Source: Candidatus Microthrix parvicella Bio17-1
GTDB taxonomy: Bacteria; Actinomycetota; Acidimicrobiia; Acidimicrobiales; Microtrichaceae
Direction: 5' to 3'
Assembly (NCBI RefSeq): GCF_000299415.1
Contig: NZ_AMPG01000011.1
Span: 1 to 40,411 of the forward strand
Length of the DNA: 40,411 nucleotides
Positions 25,175 through 34,610 of the stretch are shown here, one piece after another. Under the pieces are notes generated by a model. It worked only from the letters and a program-made list of their open reading frames with translations, was not told the DNA's origin and made no database searches. Within the stretch, counting starts at the first letter, position 1. Every line of letters begins with the position of its first letter. Made by a program: the position numbers and the translations under genes.

Positions 25175-26314
25175 CTACGGGGAAGCCAGGGCGGCCTGGA
25201 CCATCGACAGCTCCACGCGTCGACGTTTGGGGTCCACCCTCATCACCTTGACCCGCACCGCTTCGCCGGGCGCCACCAGCTCCTCGGGCCGATAGCCGCG
25301 ACCTTCGGCCATTTCGCTGAGGTGCACCAACCCCTCGGCGCCCGATGCCAGCTCGGCAAAGACCCCGTAGTCCACCACCCGGGTCACGGTCGCATCCTCG
25401 ATGGAGCCCTCCTCCACCTTGGCAAGCGGGTCATCGCTGAGCCGACGCAGCGACAGCCCGATGCGCCGCTTGGAGCGGTTCACCTCGATGACGACCAGTT
25501 CCAGCTCCTGCCCGGGGACGGCGAAGTCCTCCAACCGATCAACCCGACCCCAGGACATCTCTGTGCGGTGCAGCAGTCCTCTGGCGCCTGCAAGGTCCAC
25601 CAGCGCCCCGAACTCGACCATGGCCACCACCCGACCGGTAACGGTTGCACCAACCTCCAGTCGCTGGAACACCGAGCGTTCCTCGGCGCGCCGGCGCTTG
25701 CGCAGTGCGTCGCGTCGCGACACCACCACGCGGTCACGCTGTCGGTCGGCCTCGGTCACCCGCACCTCCACCTCGACTCCAACGAGTTCGGCCAGGTCGC
25801 CGCCCGACCCCTCGAAGGCCTGCGATGCCGGCAGAAACGCTCGCTGCCCCAGGTCCACCAAGAGGCCGCCCTTCACCTGTTTGAGCGCCTTGACCTTCAG
25901 CAATTCGCCGGACGCCAGCGCCGCATCGATACGCTCCCACGACTGTTGCTTGGCGGCCCACCCCCGTGACGTGGCCATGCGGCCCTGCGGATCCTCCCGG
26001 GCCAGCAATGCCACTTCGATCGTGGCGCCAACCTGTGGAACGTCCCCGTCAACATCGGTCACGTCCTTTCGCATCACCACCCCCGGCCGACCGTCCACCA
26101 TCTTGAGGATGATCTCGCGGTCGCCCACCTCATCGACCACGGCGGTCACGATTCGGCCGACGTGAACGTCTGGGCCTGAAGGCGCACCGCCGCGGGATGC
26201 TGGAGGGGGCATCGGAACACCTCCATCGCGCGGTGGCTGTGCCGGGCGCGGTGGTGGCCCCGGCGGGCGAGGCATGGCCTGGTCGGCAGATGGATCAAAA
26301 GGCGAGTTGGACAC
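25175..26314 (-). CDS. Four-S1-domain RNA-binding protein (RpsA-like)
   Basis: 379 aa. After a Pro-rich N-terminal tail (PRPPGPPPRPAQPP) come four S1 repeats: a degenerate first (GRIVTAVVDEVGDREIIL), a second with VKALKQVKGGLLVDLGQRAFLP, and two canonical repeats with GRVVAMVEFGALVDLAGARG and VTRVVDYGVFAELASGAEGL. Such proteins bind RNA, often on the ribosome. The usual actinobacterial RpsA is longer, so this may be a paralogue. The start is GTG 26314, which has GAGG 5 nt upstream; ATG 26275 is an alternative. It follows the exchanger gene by 157 nt, a stretch with no gene and only a T-arm-like motif (see rejected). Confidence 0.85.
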   Translation of the reverse strand: MSNSPFDPSADQAMPRPPGPPPRPAQPPRDGGVPMPPPASRGGAPSGPDVHVGRIVTAVVDEVGDREIILKMVDGRPGVVMRKDVTDVDGDVPQVGATIEVALLAREDPQGRMATSRGWAAKQQSWERIDAALASGELLKVKALKQVKGGLLVDLGQRAFLPASQAFEGSGGDLAELVGVEVEVRVTEADRQRDRVVVSRRDALRKRRRAEERSVFQRLEVGATVTGRVVAMVEFGALVDLAGARGLLHRTEMSWGRVDRLEDFAVPGQELELVVIEVNRSKRRIGLSLRRLSDDPLAKVEEGSIEDATVTRVVDYGVFAELASGAEGLVHLSEMAEGRGYRPEELVAPGEAVRVKVMRVDPKRRRVELSMVQAALASP

Positions 26315-26471
26315 CGAAACCTCGTTTGGTACCGGACGTTGAGGCGACCAGTCTGCCCGCTTGCGCCGGCATCGCACCCTCAGGGTTCAAATCCCACGGT
26401 GCCGCTGTTGGATTCGGTTGCAGGAACCTCCTCCCGGTGCCGTACCGGAGTGCGACGACGGCGCTGGTAGG

Positions 26472-27515
26472 TCACCTGGTTCCCAGCGCCACCGCCGATG
26501 CGAGGTACACCGACGCCAAAATCACACCGGACGTGCGCCCGAAGCGCGCCCGGGTCGCCATCAACAGGGTCACCGCGGCCAGGCTCACCACCATGACCAG
26601 CATGCCCCGGTGCAACACGTCGCTGGTGGGTGCGGCACCGCGTCCCACCACTCCGACCAGCCCGCCAACCAGCAGGCTGTTGAGGATGTTCGAACCCACC
26701 AGGTTGCCCACCAACAGCTCGTCCTCGTGGCGCCTCACCGCCTGGATCGAGGCAGCCAGCTCGGGCAGCGAGGTACCGACCGCCACCAGGGTGAGACCCA
26801 CGAAACCGCCTGACCAACCAAGCCGGTCTGCCACCCCAAGGGCGCCGACCACCAGCATCTGGGCAGCGACCAAGGTTCCAACCAGCCCGATCAGGGTTCG
26901 TCCGACCTCCATCCAGATTGGATAACGATTTTCCACCTCGGTGTACTCCTCCACATCACGAATCAGGAGGTCGTTGCGGCTGCGGCGCGCCAGCCAGAAG
27001 GTGAGCATCAGGTAACCGGCCAACCCGGTCAGCAGGATCAGGCCGCCGGTCAGCGTGAGCTTCCGCCAGGCCAATGCCGCCATCAGCACGCACGCGCCCA
27101 GCATCAGTGGCGCCTCACGTCGGACGATCGCGGACTCGGCCCTGACCAACGCAATCATCGCCGCGATGCCCAGCACCAACGTGAGGTTGGCCGTGTTCGA
27201 CCCCACGATGTTGCCGATGCCCAAATTGAGGTCGCCGCGAACAGCGGCCATCGTGGACACAAACACCTCCGGAAGCGAGGTGCCCAGGCCGATCACCAGG
27301 GTTCCGATCACCAGCGGCGGCACCGACAAGCGGTCCGCCAGCACGGCAGCACCGTCGACGAACCAATCGCTGCTGTAGGCCAGCGCCGTCACACCGACGC
27401 CGATCAGAAGGAGGGACCAAACCAAGGCGCCAATCTTGGCATCAACCCGAAACGGAGGTGTGGAACCGTTCCCGAGGGGTTGAATCCACTTCCAGTTCGG
27501 CGGGTCGACGGTCAT
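26472..27515 (-). CDS. Sodium/calcium exchanger family protein
   Basis: 347 aa, about ten membrane helices, of the CaCA superfamily. Both alpha repeats are clear: GLGTSLPEVFVSTMAAVRGD with NIVGSNTANL in the first half, and AVGTSLPELAASIQAVRRHE with NLVGSNILNS in the second. The paired acidic residues in GTSLPE coordinate the cation. A cytoplasmic loop (RRSRNDLLIRDVEEYTEVEN) separates the halves. It would exchange Ca2+ or a similar cation for Na+ or H+ at the cell membrane. ATG 27515 overlaps the stop of the upstream AlkD-like gene (ATGA), so both are on one transcript. Confidence 0.92.
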   Translation of the reverse strand: MTVDPPNWKWIQPLGNGSTPPFRVDAKIGALVWSLLLIGVGVTALAYSSDWFVDGAAVLADRLSVPPLVIGTLVIGLGTSLPEVFVSTMAAVRGDLNLGIGNIVGSNTANLTLVLGIAAMIALVRAESAIVRREAPLMLGACVLMAALAWRKLTLTGGLILLTGLAGYLMLTFWLARRSRNDLLIRDVEEYTEVENRYPIWMEVGRTLIGLVGTLVAAQMLVVGALGVADRLGWSGGFVGLTLVAVGTSLPELAASIQAVRRHEDELLVGNLVGSNILNSLLVGGLVGVVGRGAAPTSDVLHRGMLVMVVSLAAVTLLMATRARFGRTSGVILASVYLASAVALGTR

Positions 27516-28198
27516 CCCAGGTGCTTGAGTGCCTCGCGTCTGGTCAGACCCGACAACTCACGCTCGTGGATCGAGACGAACCGACGGACCGCACCGGGAT
27601 CGATCCGCCCATATTGCCGGAGCGCCCAGCCGATGGCCTTGCGGATGAAGAACTCGGTGTCGCCCGCCCGAAGCCGGGCGTAGGTGAACAGCCGCACCGG
27701 ATCGGTGTCTTCTCCGTACATCAACTGGTGCAGGATGGCCGTCCGGGCCAACCAAATGTCGTCGCTGCGCACCCAGTGGTCCATGCCGGCGATCAACTCG
27801 GGATGCGCCGTGATCATGGGTCCGACCACCCGGGTGGCGAGTGGGTCGACCGTCTCCCACCACGACCTCGTGGTGATCAGTGTTCGGAGATCATCAAGAT
27901 GCTCCGCGTGTATCCGTGCAACGTTCGCTCGCAACGCGTCACAGGCCACGTAGGCGAACTCGCGCTCCCGCTCACCCCAGCACGCCATGGCGAATGCCAT
28001 CAGCTCATCGGTGGTGACCCCCTTGGACACCTCCAACGTTGGACGGGTGGCAACCCTGCGATCCGCCGCCGCGACGCCAAGACATGGGAACTGGTCGCGT
28101 AGGTACGTCTCCATCGCCTGCGCCCGCTCAGGATTGGCGACCTCCTCCAGACGTCGCCGCAGCGACACCATCTCCAGTTTCGCCTCCACGGCCCCCAT
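27512..28198 (-). CDS. AlkD-like DNA glycosylase (HEAT repeats)
   Basis: 228 aa from ATG 28198; GTG 28252 or ATG 28171 are possible because no ribosome-binding site decides. An all-helical HEAT-like protein that would excise N3- or N7-alkylated purines. The residues used by Bacillus AlkD appear in order: RSWWETVDPLA (Trp and Asp), WLARTAILHQL (Arg) and RKAIGWALRQYG (Trp). It therefore looks catalytically complete. It is the upstream partner of the exchanger gene, a pairing with no obvious functional link. Confidence 0.9.
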   Translation of the reverse strand: MGAVEAKLEMVSLRRRLEEVANPERAQAMETYLRDQFPCLGVAAADRRVATRPTLEVSKGVTTDELMAFAMACWGEREREFAYVACDALRANVARIHAEHLDDLRTLITTRSWWETVDPLATRVVGPMITAHPELIAGMDHWVRSDDIWLARTAILHQLMYGEDTDPVRLFTYARLRAGDTEFFIRKAIGWALRQYGRIDPGAVRRFVSIHERELSGLTRREALKHLG

Positions 28199-28305
28199 CG
28201 TTGCACGCCATGTCGTTCCGTCGTATCCCCTCGCTGGGAGGCGTGATCTCACCCTGAGGAGGTCCTTGGGTCGGCCCCTACCAGCCAGGTCGTAGCCTGG
28301 CCACC

Positions 28306-29145
28306 GTGAACACCGAGACCTCCACCAAGCCCGGCACAGGCGGCGTCACGCTGCACACCATCCGCTGGACACCCGATGCTCAGCCCACCGCACGGCCAAC
28401 CGCCGAGATCCTGCTGGTGCACGGTTACGCCGAGCACTCCGGCCGGTACGAACAGGTCGCCCGACGATTCTGCGACGCCGGCTTCGCGGTCACGTCCCTG
28501 GACCACCGGGGCCACGGCCAAACCACCGGGGTGAAGCGAGGCACGATCGACTCCTTCCCGGCTCTGGTCGACGACCTGGTGGCGATGGTCGATGGCATCG
28601 GCACCGACACACCGCTGTTCGTCTACGGCCACTCGATGGGCGGCCTGGCCACCGTCCGGCTGGCCGAGCGCGACGACTCGAGGTTTGCCGGCGTGATCAT
28701 CACCGGGGCGTCCCTGCAGGCGGCGGCGAGCGTACCCAGGCCGGTGCTGGCCGCTGCCAACCTGGTCGGCAGGTTCGCACCCAATCTGCCCACCATCCAG
28801 CTGGACGGCGACGCCATCTCCCGGGTACCTGAGGTGCGGGCCGACTACGACGCCGACCCGCTGAACTTCCGGGGCAAGGTCACCACCGGCACGGCCCGGC
28901 AGTTGTCGGTGGCGATGGATGCCGCGATGGACGAGGCCGCCAACATCACGGCGCCGATCCTGATCATGCATGGAAGCGACGACACCCTGGCCGATCCTGC
29001 CGGTTCGGTGCGGTTCTCGTCCAAGGTCGGGTCGACCGACCGCACGGTCAGCATCTGGCCCGGCTGTTTCCACGAACTGCACAATGAGCCGGAAGCCGAC
29101 GCGGTGCTCGCCACCGTGATCGACTGGATCAACGGGCACCGATAG
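28306..29145 (+). CDS. Alpha/beta hydrolase, monoacylglycerol lipase-like
   Basis: 279 aa, GTG start. Opening strand and oxyanion region ILLVHGYAEHSGRYEQVA and LDHRGHGQTTG, then the nucleophile elbow GHSMGG, the acid in LIMHGSDDTLADP and the catalytic His in GCFHELHNE. HGxxEHSxRY plus GHSMGG is the monoglyceride lipase pattern. It would release fatty acid and glycerol from monoacylglycerols, which fits a lipid-using actinobacterium. No signal peptide, so probably cytoplasmic. Convergent with the SDR gene; no clear terminator in the 75-nt gap. Confidence 0.9.
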   Translation: MNTETSTKPGTGGVTLHTIRWTPDAQPTARPTAEILLVHGYAEHSGRYEQVARRFCDAGFAVTSLDHRGHGQTTGVKRGTIDSFPALVDDLVAMVDGIGTDTPLFVYGHSMGGLATVRLAERDDSRFAGVIITGASLQAAASVPRPVLAAANLVGRFAPNLPTIQLDGDAISRVPEVRADYDADPLNFRGKVTTGTARQLSVAMDAAMDEAANITAPILIMHGSDDTLADPAGSVRFSSKVGSTDRTVSIWPGCFHELHNEPEADAVLATVIDWINGHR

Positions 29146-29220
29146 CCCACACCCGTGGCCAGGACGACAGCAGCGGCGCACGTCTGATCCCCGAGTCGTT
29201 CTCGCTGCCTGCCGCGGCGG

Positions 29221-29997
29221 CTACATCTCGAGTTGGGGTCGCTCGGCGCCTCCATCAACCTCAATGATCTTGCCGGTGATGTACCCGCCGGCGGGCGAGG
29301 CGAGGAACAGCACGGCCGACGCGATCTCTTCGGGTTCGCCGATGCGCCCCAGGGGCGTGGCGTCCTCCACCGCTGTCCGCAGTCCGTCGTCCTGGGTCAC
29401 GATGTCGAGCGCCGAGGTGGCAATCGACCCCACAGCGATCGCGTTGACCCTGACCGTGGGTGCCAGGTCGGCCGCCGCCATGCGGGTCCAATGGCTAAGA
29501 GCGCCCTTGCCGGTGCCGTAAGCAACAAAGCCCCGGCCACCCACCCGGCCGATGAGCGACGAGATGTTCACCACCGCACCGGTGCCCTCATCCTCCATCA
29601 TCAGCGGCACCGCCGACCTGGTCAACGCGTGGGCCGTAGCCACATTCCACTCGAACGCCCGGGTCAACGCGTTGGGGGTCGTGTCCAGAAAGGGTCGCGG
29701 CATCGAGCCACCGACGTTGTTGACCACGATGTCGAGTCGCCCAAACGCGTCCTTCGCCTCACCTGCCAGGCCGGCGACCGCGTCCAGATCGCTGAGGTCT
29801 GCGGTGACAACATGGGCACGTCTCCCCGCCGCTTCAACCTGCTTGGCCACCGTGCGCAGTTGATCCTCCGTGCGTGCGGAGATGACCACGTCTGCGCCCG
29901 CCTCGGCCAGAGCGACCGCCGTGGCGGCACCGATGCCCCGTCCGGCGCCCGTCACCACCGCCACCTTGCCATCAACGCGGAATCGGTCAAGGATCAT
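29221..29997 (-). CDS. Short-chain dehydrogenase/reductase (FabG-like)
   Basis: 258 aa classical SDR. Cofactor loop TGAGRGIG at about 16-23, NNVGG, catalytic Ser in [13 protein letters not shown], and YGTGK with the catalytic Tyr and Lys. The C-terminal region has [20 protein letters not shown] and [22 protein letters not shown] after strand 2 suggests NADP preference. The substrate is unknown; FabG-like 3-oxoacyl reduction is one option. The upstream TetR gene is 72 nt away in the same direction, so the regulator may control it. Confidence 0.92.
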   Translation of the reverse strand: MILDRFRVDGKVAVVTGAGRGIGAATAVALAEAGADVVISARTEDQLRTVAKQVEAAGRRAHVVTADLSDLDAVAGLAGEAKDAFGRLDIVVNNVGGSMPRPFLDTTPNALTRAFEWNVATAHALTRSAVPLMMEDEGTGAVVNISSLIGRVGGRGFVAYGTGKGALSHWTRMAAADLAPTVRVNAIAVGSIATSALDIVTQDDGLRTAVEDATPLGRIGEPEEIASAVLFLASPAGGYITGKIIEVDGGAERPQLEM

Positions 29998-30069
29998 GTG
30001 CGACTCCCCCGGTCTGTCGTCTCGACCCAGTGTCGCGACGACATGACGCTACCGGCCGGGTGGGGTTGC

Positions 30070-30705
30070 TCAGGCACTGAGTGCCGCCAACGACGAGTCG
30101 GCCAGGTCGACGATGAACGCCTCACGCCCGAGGACGGGCATGTCCTGCGCCTCGTCGTCGATCACACGCGCCTGTTCCGCCAGCGCGAACAGCACCAAGC
30201 CGAGGACGTTTCCTGCCCGGTGCCGTTGGCGTTCCGGTGCCAGATGCGACACCAACGGCGACAGGTTGGCAGCCCCCCGTTCGAGGCTCGAGGCGAACCC
30301 CATGCCCGCCTGGGCGTGAAACCGAGGGTGGTTCGCGGCCTGGTTGAGCAGCCGAAGGTAACGACGTCCCTCCTTGGATGCCAGCAGGTCGGCGAGCGGC
30401 TCGACGATCGCCACAAACGCCGCTCTTGGCTCGACCGAACCGCCCGCCTCAAGCTCGTCGAGCCGGGAGTGACGGATGACGTTCAGCTCGGTGGCCCGCC
30501 GGTCCAGCACCGCACGGATGAGTCGATCCAGGTTGCCAAAGTGATAGTTGACCGCTGCGGCATTCTTGTGCCCGGCTGCGGCCGTGATGGCTGCTCCAGT
30601 GGTGCCGTCAATACCGGCTTGATCCAGCAGCGCTTCGGCGGCGTCGAGCAGTCGTGTCTTCCCGTCGGTTCGAGGCCCGGTCTGCGATGACGAATCGGTT
30701 CCCAT
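30070..30705 (-). CDS. TetR family transcriptional regulator
   Basis: 211 aa from ATG 30705. The helix-turn-helix is AAITAAAGHKNAAAVNYHFG followed by NLDRLIRAVL (about 38-68), preceded by GKTRLLDAAEALLDQAG. The C-terminal domain is helical and Ala/Leu-rich, with a recognisable QAANHPRFHAQAG segment. The longer upstream frame is rejected because it would run through the neighbouring gene. It sits between the zinc-finger membrane gene and the SDR gene on the same strand. Likely target: the SDR gene or its own promoter. Ligand unknown. Confidence 0.9.
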   Translation of the reverse strand: MGTDSSSQTGPRTDGKTRLLDAAEALLDQAGIDGTTGAAITAAAGHKNAAAVNYHFGNLDRLIRAVLDRRATELNVIRHSRLDELEAGGSVEPRAAFVAIVEPLADLLASKEGRRYLRLLNQAANHPRFHAQAGMGFASSLERGAANLSPLVSHLAPERQRHRAGNVLGLVLFALAEQARVIDDEAQDMPVLGREAFIVDLADSSLAALSA

Positions 30706-30731
30706 TCGGAGAGTCTCGCCCACATGTCGGG

Positions 30732-31535
30732 TCAGCGTGGCGGAGCGAGCAACCCGGCCGCTGCCAGTGCGTACTGCAGCTCGACGAATGCGGGTGCGCT
30801 GAGGTCGACGTCCCACCATTTGCGGCGCGGGCCCGCCGTCCACCCGTTCCAGTGCTTGCGGATACCGGCACCATGGGGACACCCGACGGTGATCGAGCGA
30901 TGTCCATCCGCCACCCGAAGGTAGGCACCTGCCCGCACCTTGAGTCCGGTGCTTGAACCGCCGGAGTTGGACCGGTCGGAACGGACGATGAACAATGTTC
31001 CGGTTTCGACTGCGGCAGGCAGCGGCACGTGACGACGACCAGTCCCCAGGCGATGGCTCAGTCGAATGGCATTTCCGGTTACGGTTATCCGAGCGCGGAA
31101 AGCTCCGGCCGCCCGGAGGATGGCGATGATCGCGCCGATCACCAGCCCGAGGGCAACGATGATCACGACGGGAGTCTGTGCGACCTGTGTCGGCGTCCGC
31201 TCGCCGTCGACACCGATCGGGACCGGTCCCGTGACCAACAGAACGATCACGGCGACAAACCACGCGAACGTCAACGCGGCGAAGGTGCGCCGAATGCGGT
31301 GATCGATCCCAACGAGTTGCAACTCCTCGACCCCGACGTTGGGGGTGCCACTGTCCACCTCCGGGTGTTTCTCCCGCAGGTGGCGCTCGAAGTTGGTGCC
31401 CTTGAGGCCGGCGGCGCACGCCGGGCACGGCAGGCGACCCTCGGGGTGCGCTCCGGCGCGCCGCTGGGCGGCAGCAATCGACTGGGAGGCCGTGCCGTCA
31501 TGATCGAGTGTCCGCAACAGAGGTCCCCTGGCCAC
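30732..31535 (-). CDS. Membrane protein with C2H2-type zinc finger
   Basis: About 267 aa; the GTG at 31535 is a tentative start since several upstream GTG codons are in frame and none has a good ribosome-binding site. The N-terminal part has CPACAAGLKGTNFERHLREK followed by H, that is C-x2-C-x11-H-x4-H, a C2H2-like finger. Two membrane helices follow (AALTFAWFVAVIVLLVTG and VVIIVALGLVIGAIIAIL), then a cytoplasmic beta-rich domain (ARITVTGNAIRLSHRLG to the C-terminal KWWDVDLSAPAFVELQYALA) that looks PH-like. No family is recognised. It is divergent from the alpha-galactosidase and upstream of the tetR-SDR pair. Confidence 0.65.
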   Translation of the reverse strand: MARGPLLRTLDHDGTASQSIAAAQRRAGAHPEGRLPCPACAAGLKGTNFERHLREKHPEVDSGTPNVGVEELQLVGIDHRIRRTFAALTFAWFVAVIVLLVTGPVPIGVDGERTPTQVAQTPVVIIVALGLVIGAIIAILRAAGAFRARITVTGNAIRLSHRLGTGRRHVPLPAAVETGTLFIVRSDRSNSGGSSTGLKVRAGAYLRVADGHRSITVGCPHGAGIRKHWNGWTAGPRRKWWDVDLSAPAFVELQYALAAAGLLAPPR

Positions 31536-31684
31536 AGCGCCGCCCCCGGACGGCCGGCTCCCAGAGAGGCACCCTATGCGCGTCGTCCTGTACTCTGCGC
31601 CGCTCACGCCGACCCACAGCCCGTGTGTCAACGCCGGTCGGACCGCTTGGCCCCTCAGGCGGTCCGCGATACTGGCGGGCGCCA

Positions 31685-33016
31685 ATGAAGGACACAGCAC
31701 CAGTGCACGTCAAGGATCAGTCCGCCGTCGAGGATGGCCACGCAGGGGTTCGTGGCAGGAACACGAGGACGCCCACGCTGCGCTTGCTGCTGACACTCGC
31801 CCTTTCCGGCCTGATCCTCGGTCTGGCGTCCTGCGGCAAGGGTGACCACGCCGACGCCGACGGGTCGTCGACATCCACGTCAACTTCGCGTCCACGGCCA
31901 GCAGAGCCGATCGTGGCAGCGACGCCTCCGATGGGATGGAACAGTTGGAACCAGGTCCGCTGCCATGATCTGGACGAAGCCGTCGTGAAGCAGGCTGCCG
32001 ATGCCCTCGTTCGGAGGGGCCTCAAGGATCTTGGTTACCGGTACGTGGTGGTCGACGATTGCTGGCAGGCCCCAAGTCGCGATTCGGCGGGCGCGCTGGT
32101 TGCCGATCCCATCCGCTTTCCCTCAGGCCTGGAGTCCTTGGTCGACTACGTGCACGACAAGGGCCTGAAGTTTGGCCTGTACCTGGCACCGGGCAGCGAG
32201 ACGTGCGCCATGCACTGGGATGACTATGCCGCCAGCGGCATCGGCAGTTACCGGCACGAACGCCAGGACGCGGAAATGCTCGACGAGTTGGGAGTCGACT
32301 ACTTGAAGTACGACTGGTGCCGGGCCGATGAAACCGACGGGCTGGAGCACCAGAAAACCTTCGGGCTGATGCGAGATGAACTGGCCCGGCTCGATCGGCC
32401 GATCGTCTACAGCATCTCGGAGTACGGCGACACCAAGCCGTGGACGTGGGCACCCAAGGTCGCCAACCTGTGGCGCACCACCTCGGACATCATCCCGTTC
32501 TGGCCGTCGGTGGCCTCAATCATCGACCAGCAGGCCGAGCTGCACTCCTTTTCGGGTCCGGGCCGTTGGAACGATCCGGACATGTTGCAGGTCGGCAACG
32601 GGCCACTGACCCCGGACGAGACCCGCGCTCACATCGGCATGTGGGCGATGCTCGCGGCGCCCCTGATGATCGGGACCGACCTGGACAAGTTGACCCCGGA
32701 TGTGATCGATGCCCTTTCCAACCCGGAGATCATCGCAATCGATCAGGATCCGGCGGGCCGGCAGGCCAGTCGACTGCGGTCGGGCGAGACCGAGGTGTGG
32801 GCGAGAAGCCTCGCTGATGGCGACATGGCGGTCGCCCTGCTCAACAAGGGCGACGGCCCTGCCGAAATCAGCACCACCATCACCGAAGTCGGTGCCCAGC
32901 CTGGCAGTTGGAGCATTCGAAACGCTTCGACTCGCAAGGATCTTCCTGCCACCGATGGCCCGATCAGCGAGACGGTCGCGCCCCATGGGGTGACCATCCT
33001 CCGGCTGTCCTCGTAA
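31685..33016 (+). CDS. Lipoprotein alpha-galactosidase (GH27)
   Basis: 443 aa from ATG 31685. A signal segment LRLLLTLALSGLILGLASC ends in the lipobox L-A-S-C (Cys50), followed by a Ser/Thr-rich linker, so the enzyme is probably anchored on the outer face of the membrane. The GH27 domain starts at TPPMGWNSWN; VVVDDCWQ, the nucleophile Asp210 in YLKYDWCRAD and the acid/base Asp299 in GRWNDPDMLQVGN are present, then MWAMLAAPLMIGTDL and IIAIDQDPAGRQASR. It would release terminal alpha-galactose from oligosaccharides or glycans outside the cell. The 149-nt upstream gap holds no convincing promoter. A C-terminal beta-sandwich closes the protein. Confidence 0.92.
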   Translation: MKDTAPVHVKDQSAVEDGHAGVRGRNTRTPTLRLLLTLALSGLILGLASCGKGDHADADGSSTSTSTSRPRPAEPIVAATPPMGWNSWNQVRCHDLDEAVVKQAADALVRRGLKDLGYRYVVVDDCWQAPSRDSAGALVADPIRFPSGLESLVDYVHDKGLKFGLYLAPGSETCAMHWDDYAASGIGSYRHERQDAEMLDELGVDYLKYDWCRADETDGLEHQKTFGLMRDELARLDRPIVYSISEYGDTKPWTWAPKVANLWRTTSDIIPFWPSVASIIDQQAELHSFSGPGRWNDPDMLQVGNGPLTPDETRAHIGMWAMLAAPLMIGTDLDKLTPDVIDALSNPEIIAIDQDPAGRQASRLRSGETEVWARSLADGDMAVALLNKGDGPAEISTTITEVGAQPGSWSIRNASTRKDLPATDGPISETVAPHGVTILRLSS

Positions 33017-33068
33017 CCACCTGAGCTTCAAGCCGGCTCATCGCTCGTTGCCTCCATCATGGGGCTGC

Positions 33069-34366
33069 TCAGCCGCCGGGCGGCGGCGCCTCACCCGGCG
33101 AGGTGTCGAGTTCGGCGGTGCCGGTATTGGATGTGGCTACGTCGTCAACCGCCGGGTTGGATCCGCCAGGTGGTTGCTCACCGTAGGCCGAGGCGTACAC
33201 GACCGCGTAGGTCTTCCCCGAGTTGGCGATGATCGACGTGATGAGCGCAGCAAACGGGAGTGCCATGAACGCGCCCATCGGCCCTGCGATCGCTCCTCCC
33301 GCCAGCGCCGCCCCGAAGGCCACCCCGCCGTTGATCGACATCGTTTCGGCACTGAGCTTCGGGCTCAACCAGTAGTTCTCACCCTGCTGGTAGATCAACG
33401 TCCACACCAACAGGATCAGCCCAGCGCCGAACCCCTGAACGGCCAACGTCATCACAATTGGAACCGCTGCACCGATATAGGTGCCAACCGCCGGAATGAA
33501 CTCGGCGACGAACCCTTCAAACACCGACATTGGGAGGGCGTACACAACTGGCATCCCAATCAGTAGCATCACCACAAAAAACAACCCACCGTTGATCAAC
33601 ATCAGCAGCAGACGCGAGTAGAAGTAACCGCCGGTCTGCTCGATCGCTGTGTCCATCACCCACCCGGTCACCTTCTGACGGCGGGGTGGCATCCTCCCCA
33701 ACAATGCCTTTTGGATCCGCGGCCAGTCCGCTGCGAAGTAGAACGTGAACAGCGCAATCGTCGCCAGGTTGAAGATCAGCCCGAGCCCCTCGGACGCGAT
33801 GCCCCCCAAATTCTTTGAGAACTTCGTGATGGCGTCGTTGGCCGACACCACAGCGTCATCGCCTTTCGCTTGTCCGATCAGGTCCTTGCCGATCAGTTCC
33901 TGACCCTTGGCATTCAGCTCCGTGACCCATTTGTCGCCGTTCTTGTCGACCTCGCCGGCGAAGTCCGAAACCCCTGGGATCAACACCACAACCATGAGCA
34001 CCAGGAACAACAGCACCACGGCGTAGATCGCCCCTACCGCCGCCCGCGCTTCCACCCTCGCTTTGCGTGGAGGTGATTCACCGCAGGGACCATCGCTATC
34101 GCGAAGAACAACGACAACCCCAGCAGCCGCAACAGCGACTGGGCCCGCCATGCCATCGACACCAGGACGAAGGTCGTCAGCCCGACCGCCACGACCTTCC
34201 ACAGCGACTGCCACACCCACTTGTTCAGCCAAGCCGGGGGACTCACCGACTGGGCAGCTCCGGCACGCGCCGCCGCAACGACATCGTCCGGCATCTCGCC
34301 CTCAGCAATGGGGCCACGCGGCGAGTCCCGCCCTTCGGACGCGTGGTCATCGGCCAACGCTGACAT
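33069..34366 (-). pseudogene. AI-2E family transporter, frameshifted
   Basis: Two overlapping minus-strand frames together give one AI-2E family (PerM-like) membrane protein. The N-terminal part (from about 34366 to 34045) ends FAIAMVPAVNHLHAKRGWKRGR and then hits a stop. The rest continues in another frame from RAAVGAIYAVVLLFLVLMVV through FTFYFAADWPRIQKALLGRM, GMPVVYALPMSVFEGFVAEF and the signature FIPAVGTYIGAAVPIVMTLA. Joining them needs one extra base in the GGG run near 34047, so a single-base loss (real or a sequencing error) is the simplest cause. Start uncertain (34366 or 34432). Upstream of it, the frame stays open with a Cys-rich stretch of unknown origin. Confidence 0.8.
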
Positions 34367-34610
34367 CTCGTCACCGTACACATACCCTGGCCGCTGGTCG
34401 TCACCTGTTACGAGCGAATCGGACCAACCCATGCAACCGACGCTGCCATCCGGTCGCTCCAACGTGCCTTCGAGTCCGTCGGAGTGCTCGCCGCACCAGC
34501 GGTCGAGGTGCAGATCGTGCGCTCCGCAATGACGCTCGACCAAGCCCCCGCAACCCCAGCACCGCTCAGTGAACGACACACCGACGACTTCCTCAAAGGG
34601 GACGCAAGCC

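Noticed and set aside
26327-26404. tRNA-like element: gggttcaaatccc T-loop motif and an 8-bp pairing between tggtaccg and cggtgccg
   Set aside because: No D-arm or anticodon stem can be formed, the T-stem has two mismatches, and there is no A-box-like sequence. Best read as chance upstream of the S1-domain gene.
29233-30690. 485-codon plus-strand frame opposite the SDR and TetR genes
   Set aside because: Antisense to two genes with full catalytic and DNA-binding motifs.
34030-34060. Programmed -1 frameshift in the AI-2E transporter
   Set aside because: There is no slippery heptamer of the X XXY YYZ type and no obvious downstream pseudoknot; a one-base loss in a G-run is simpler.
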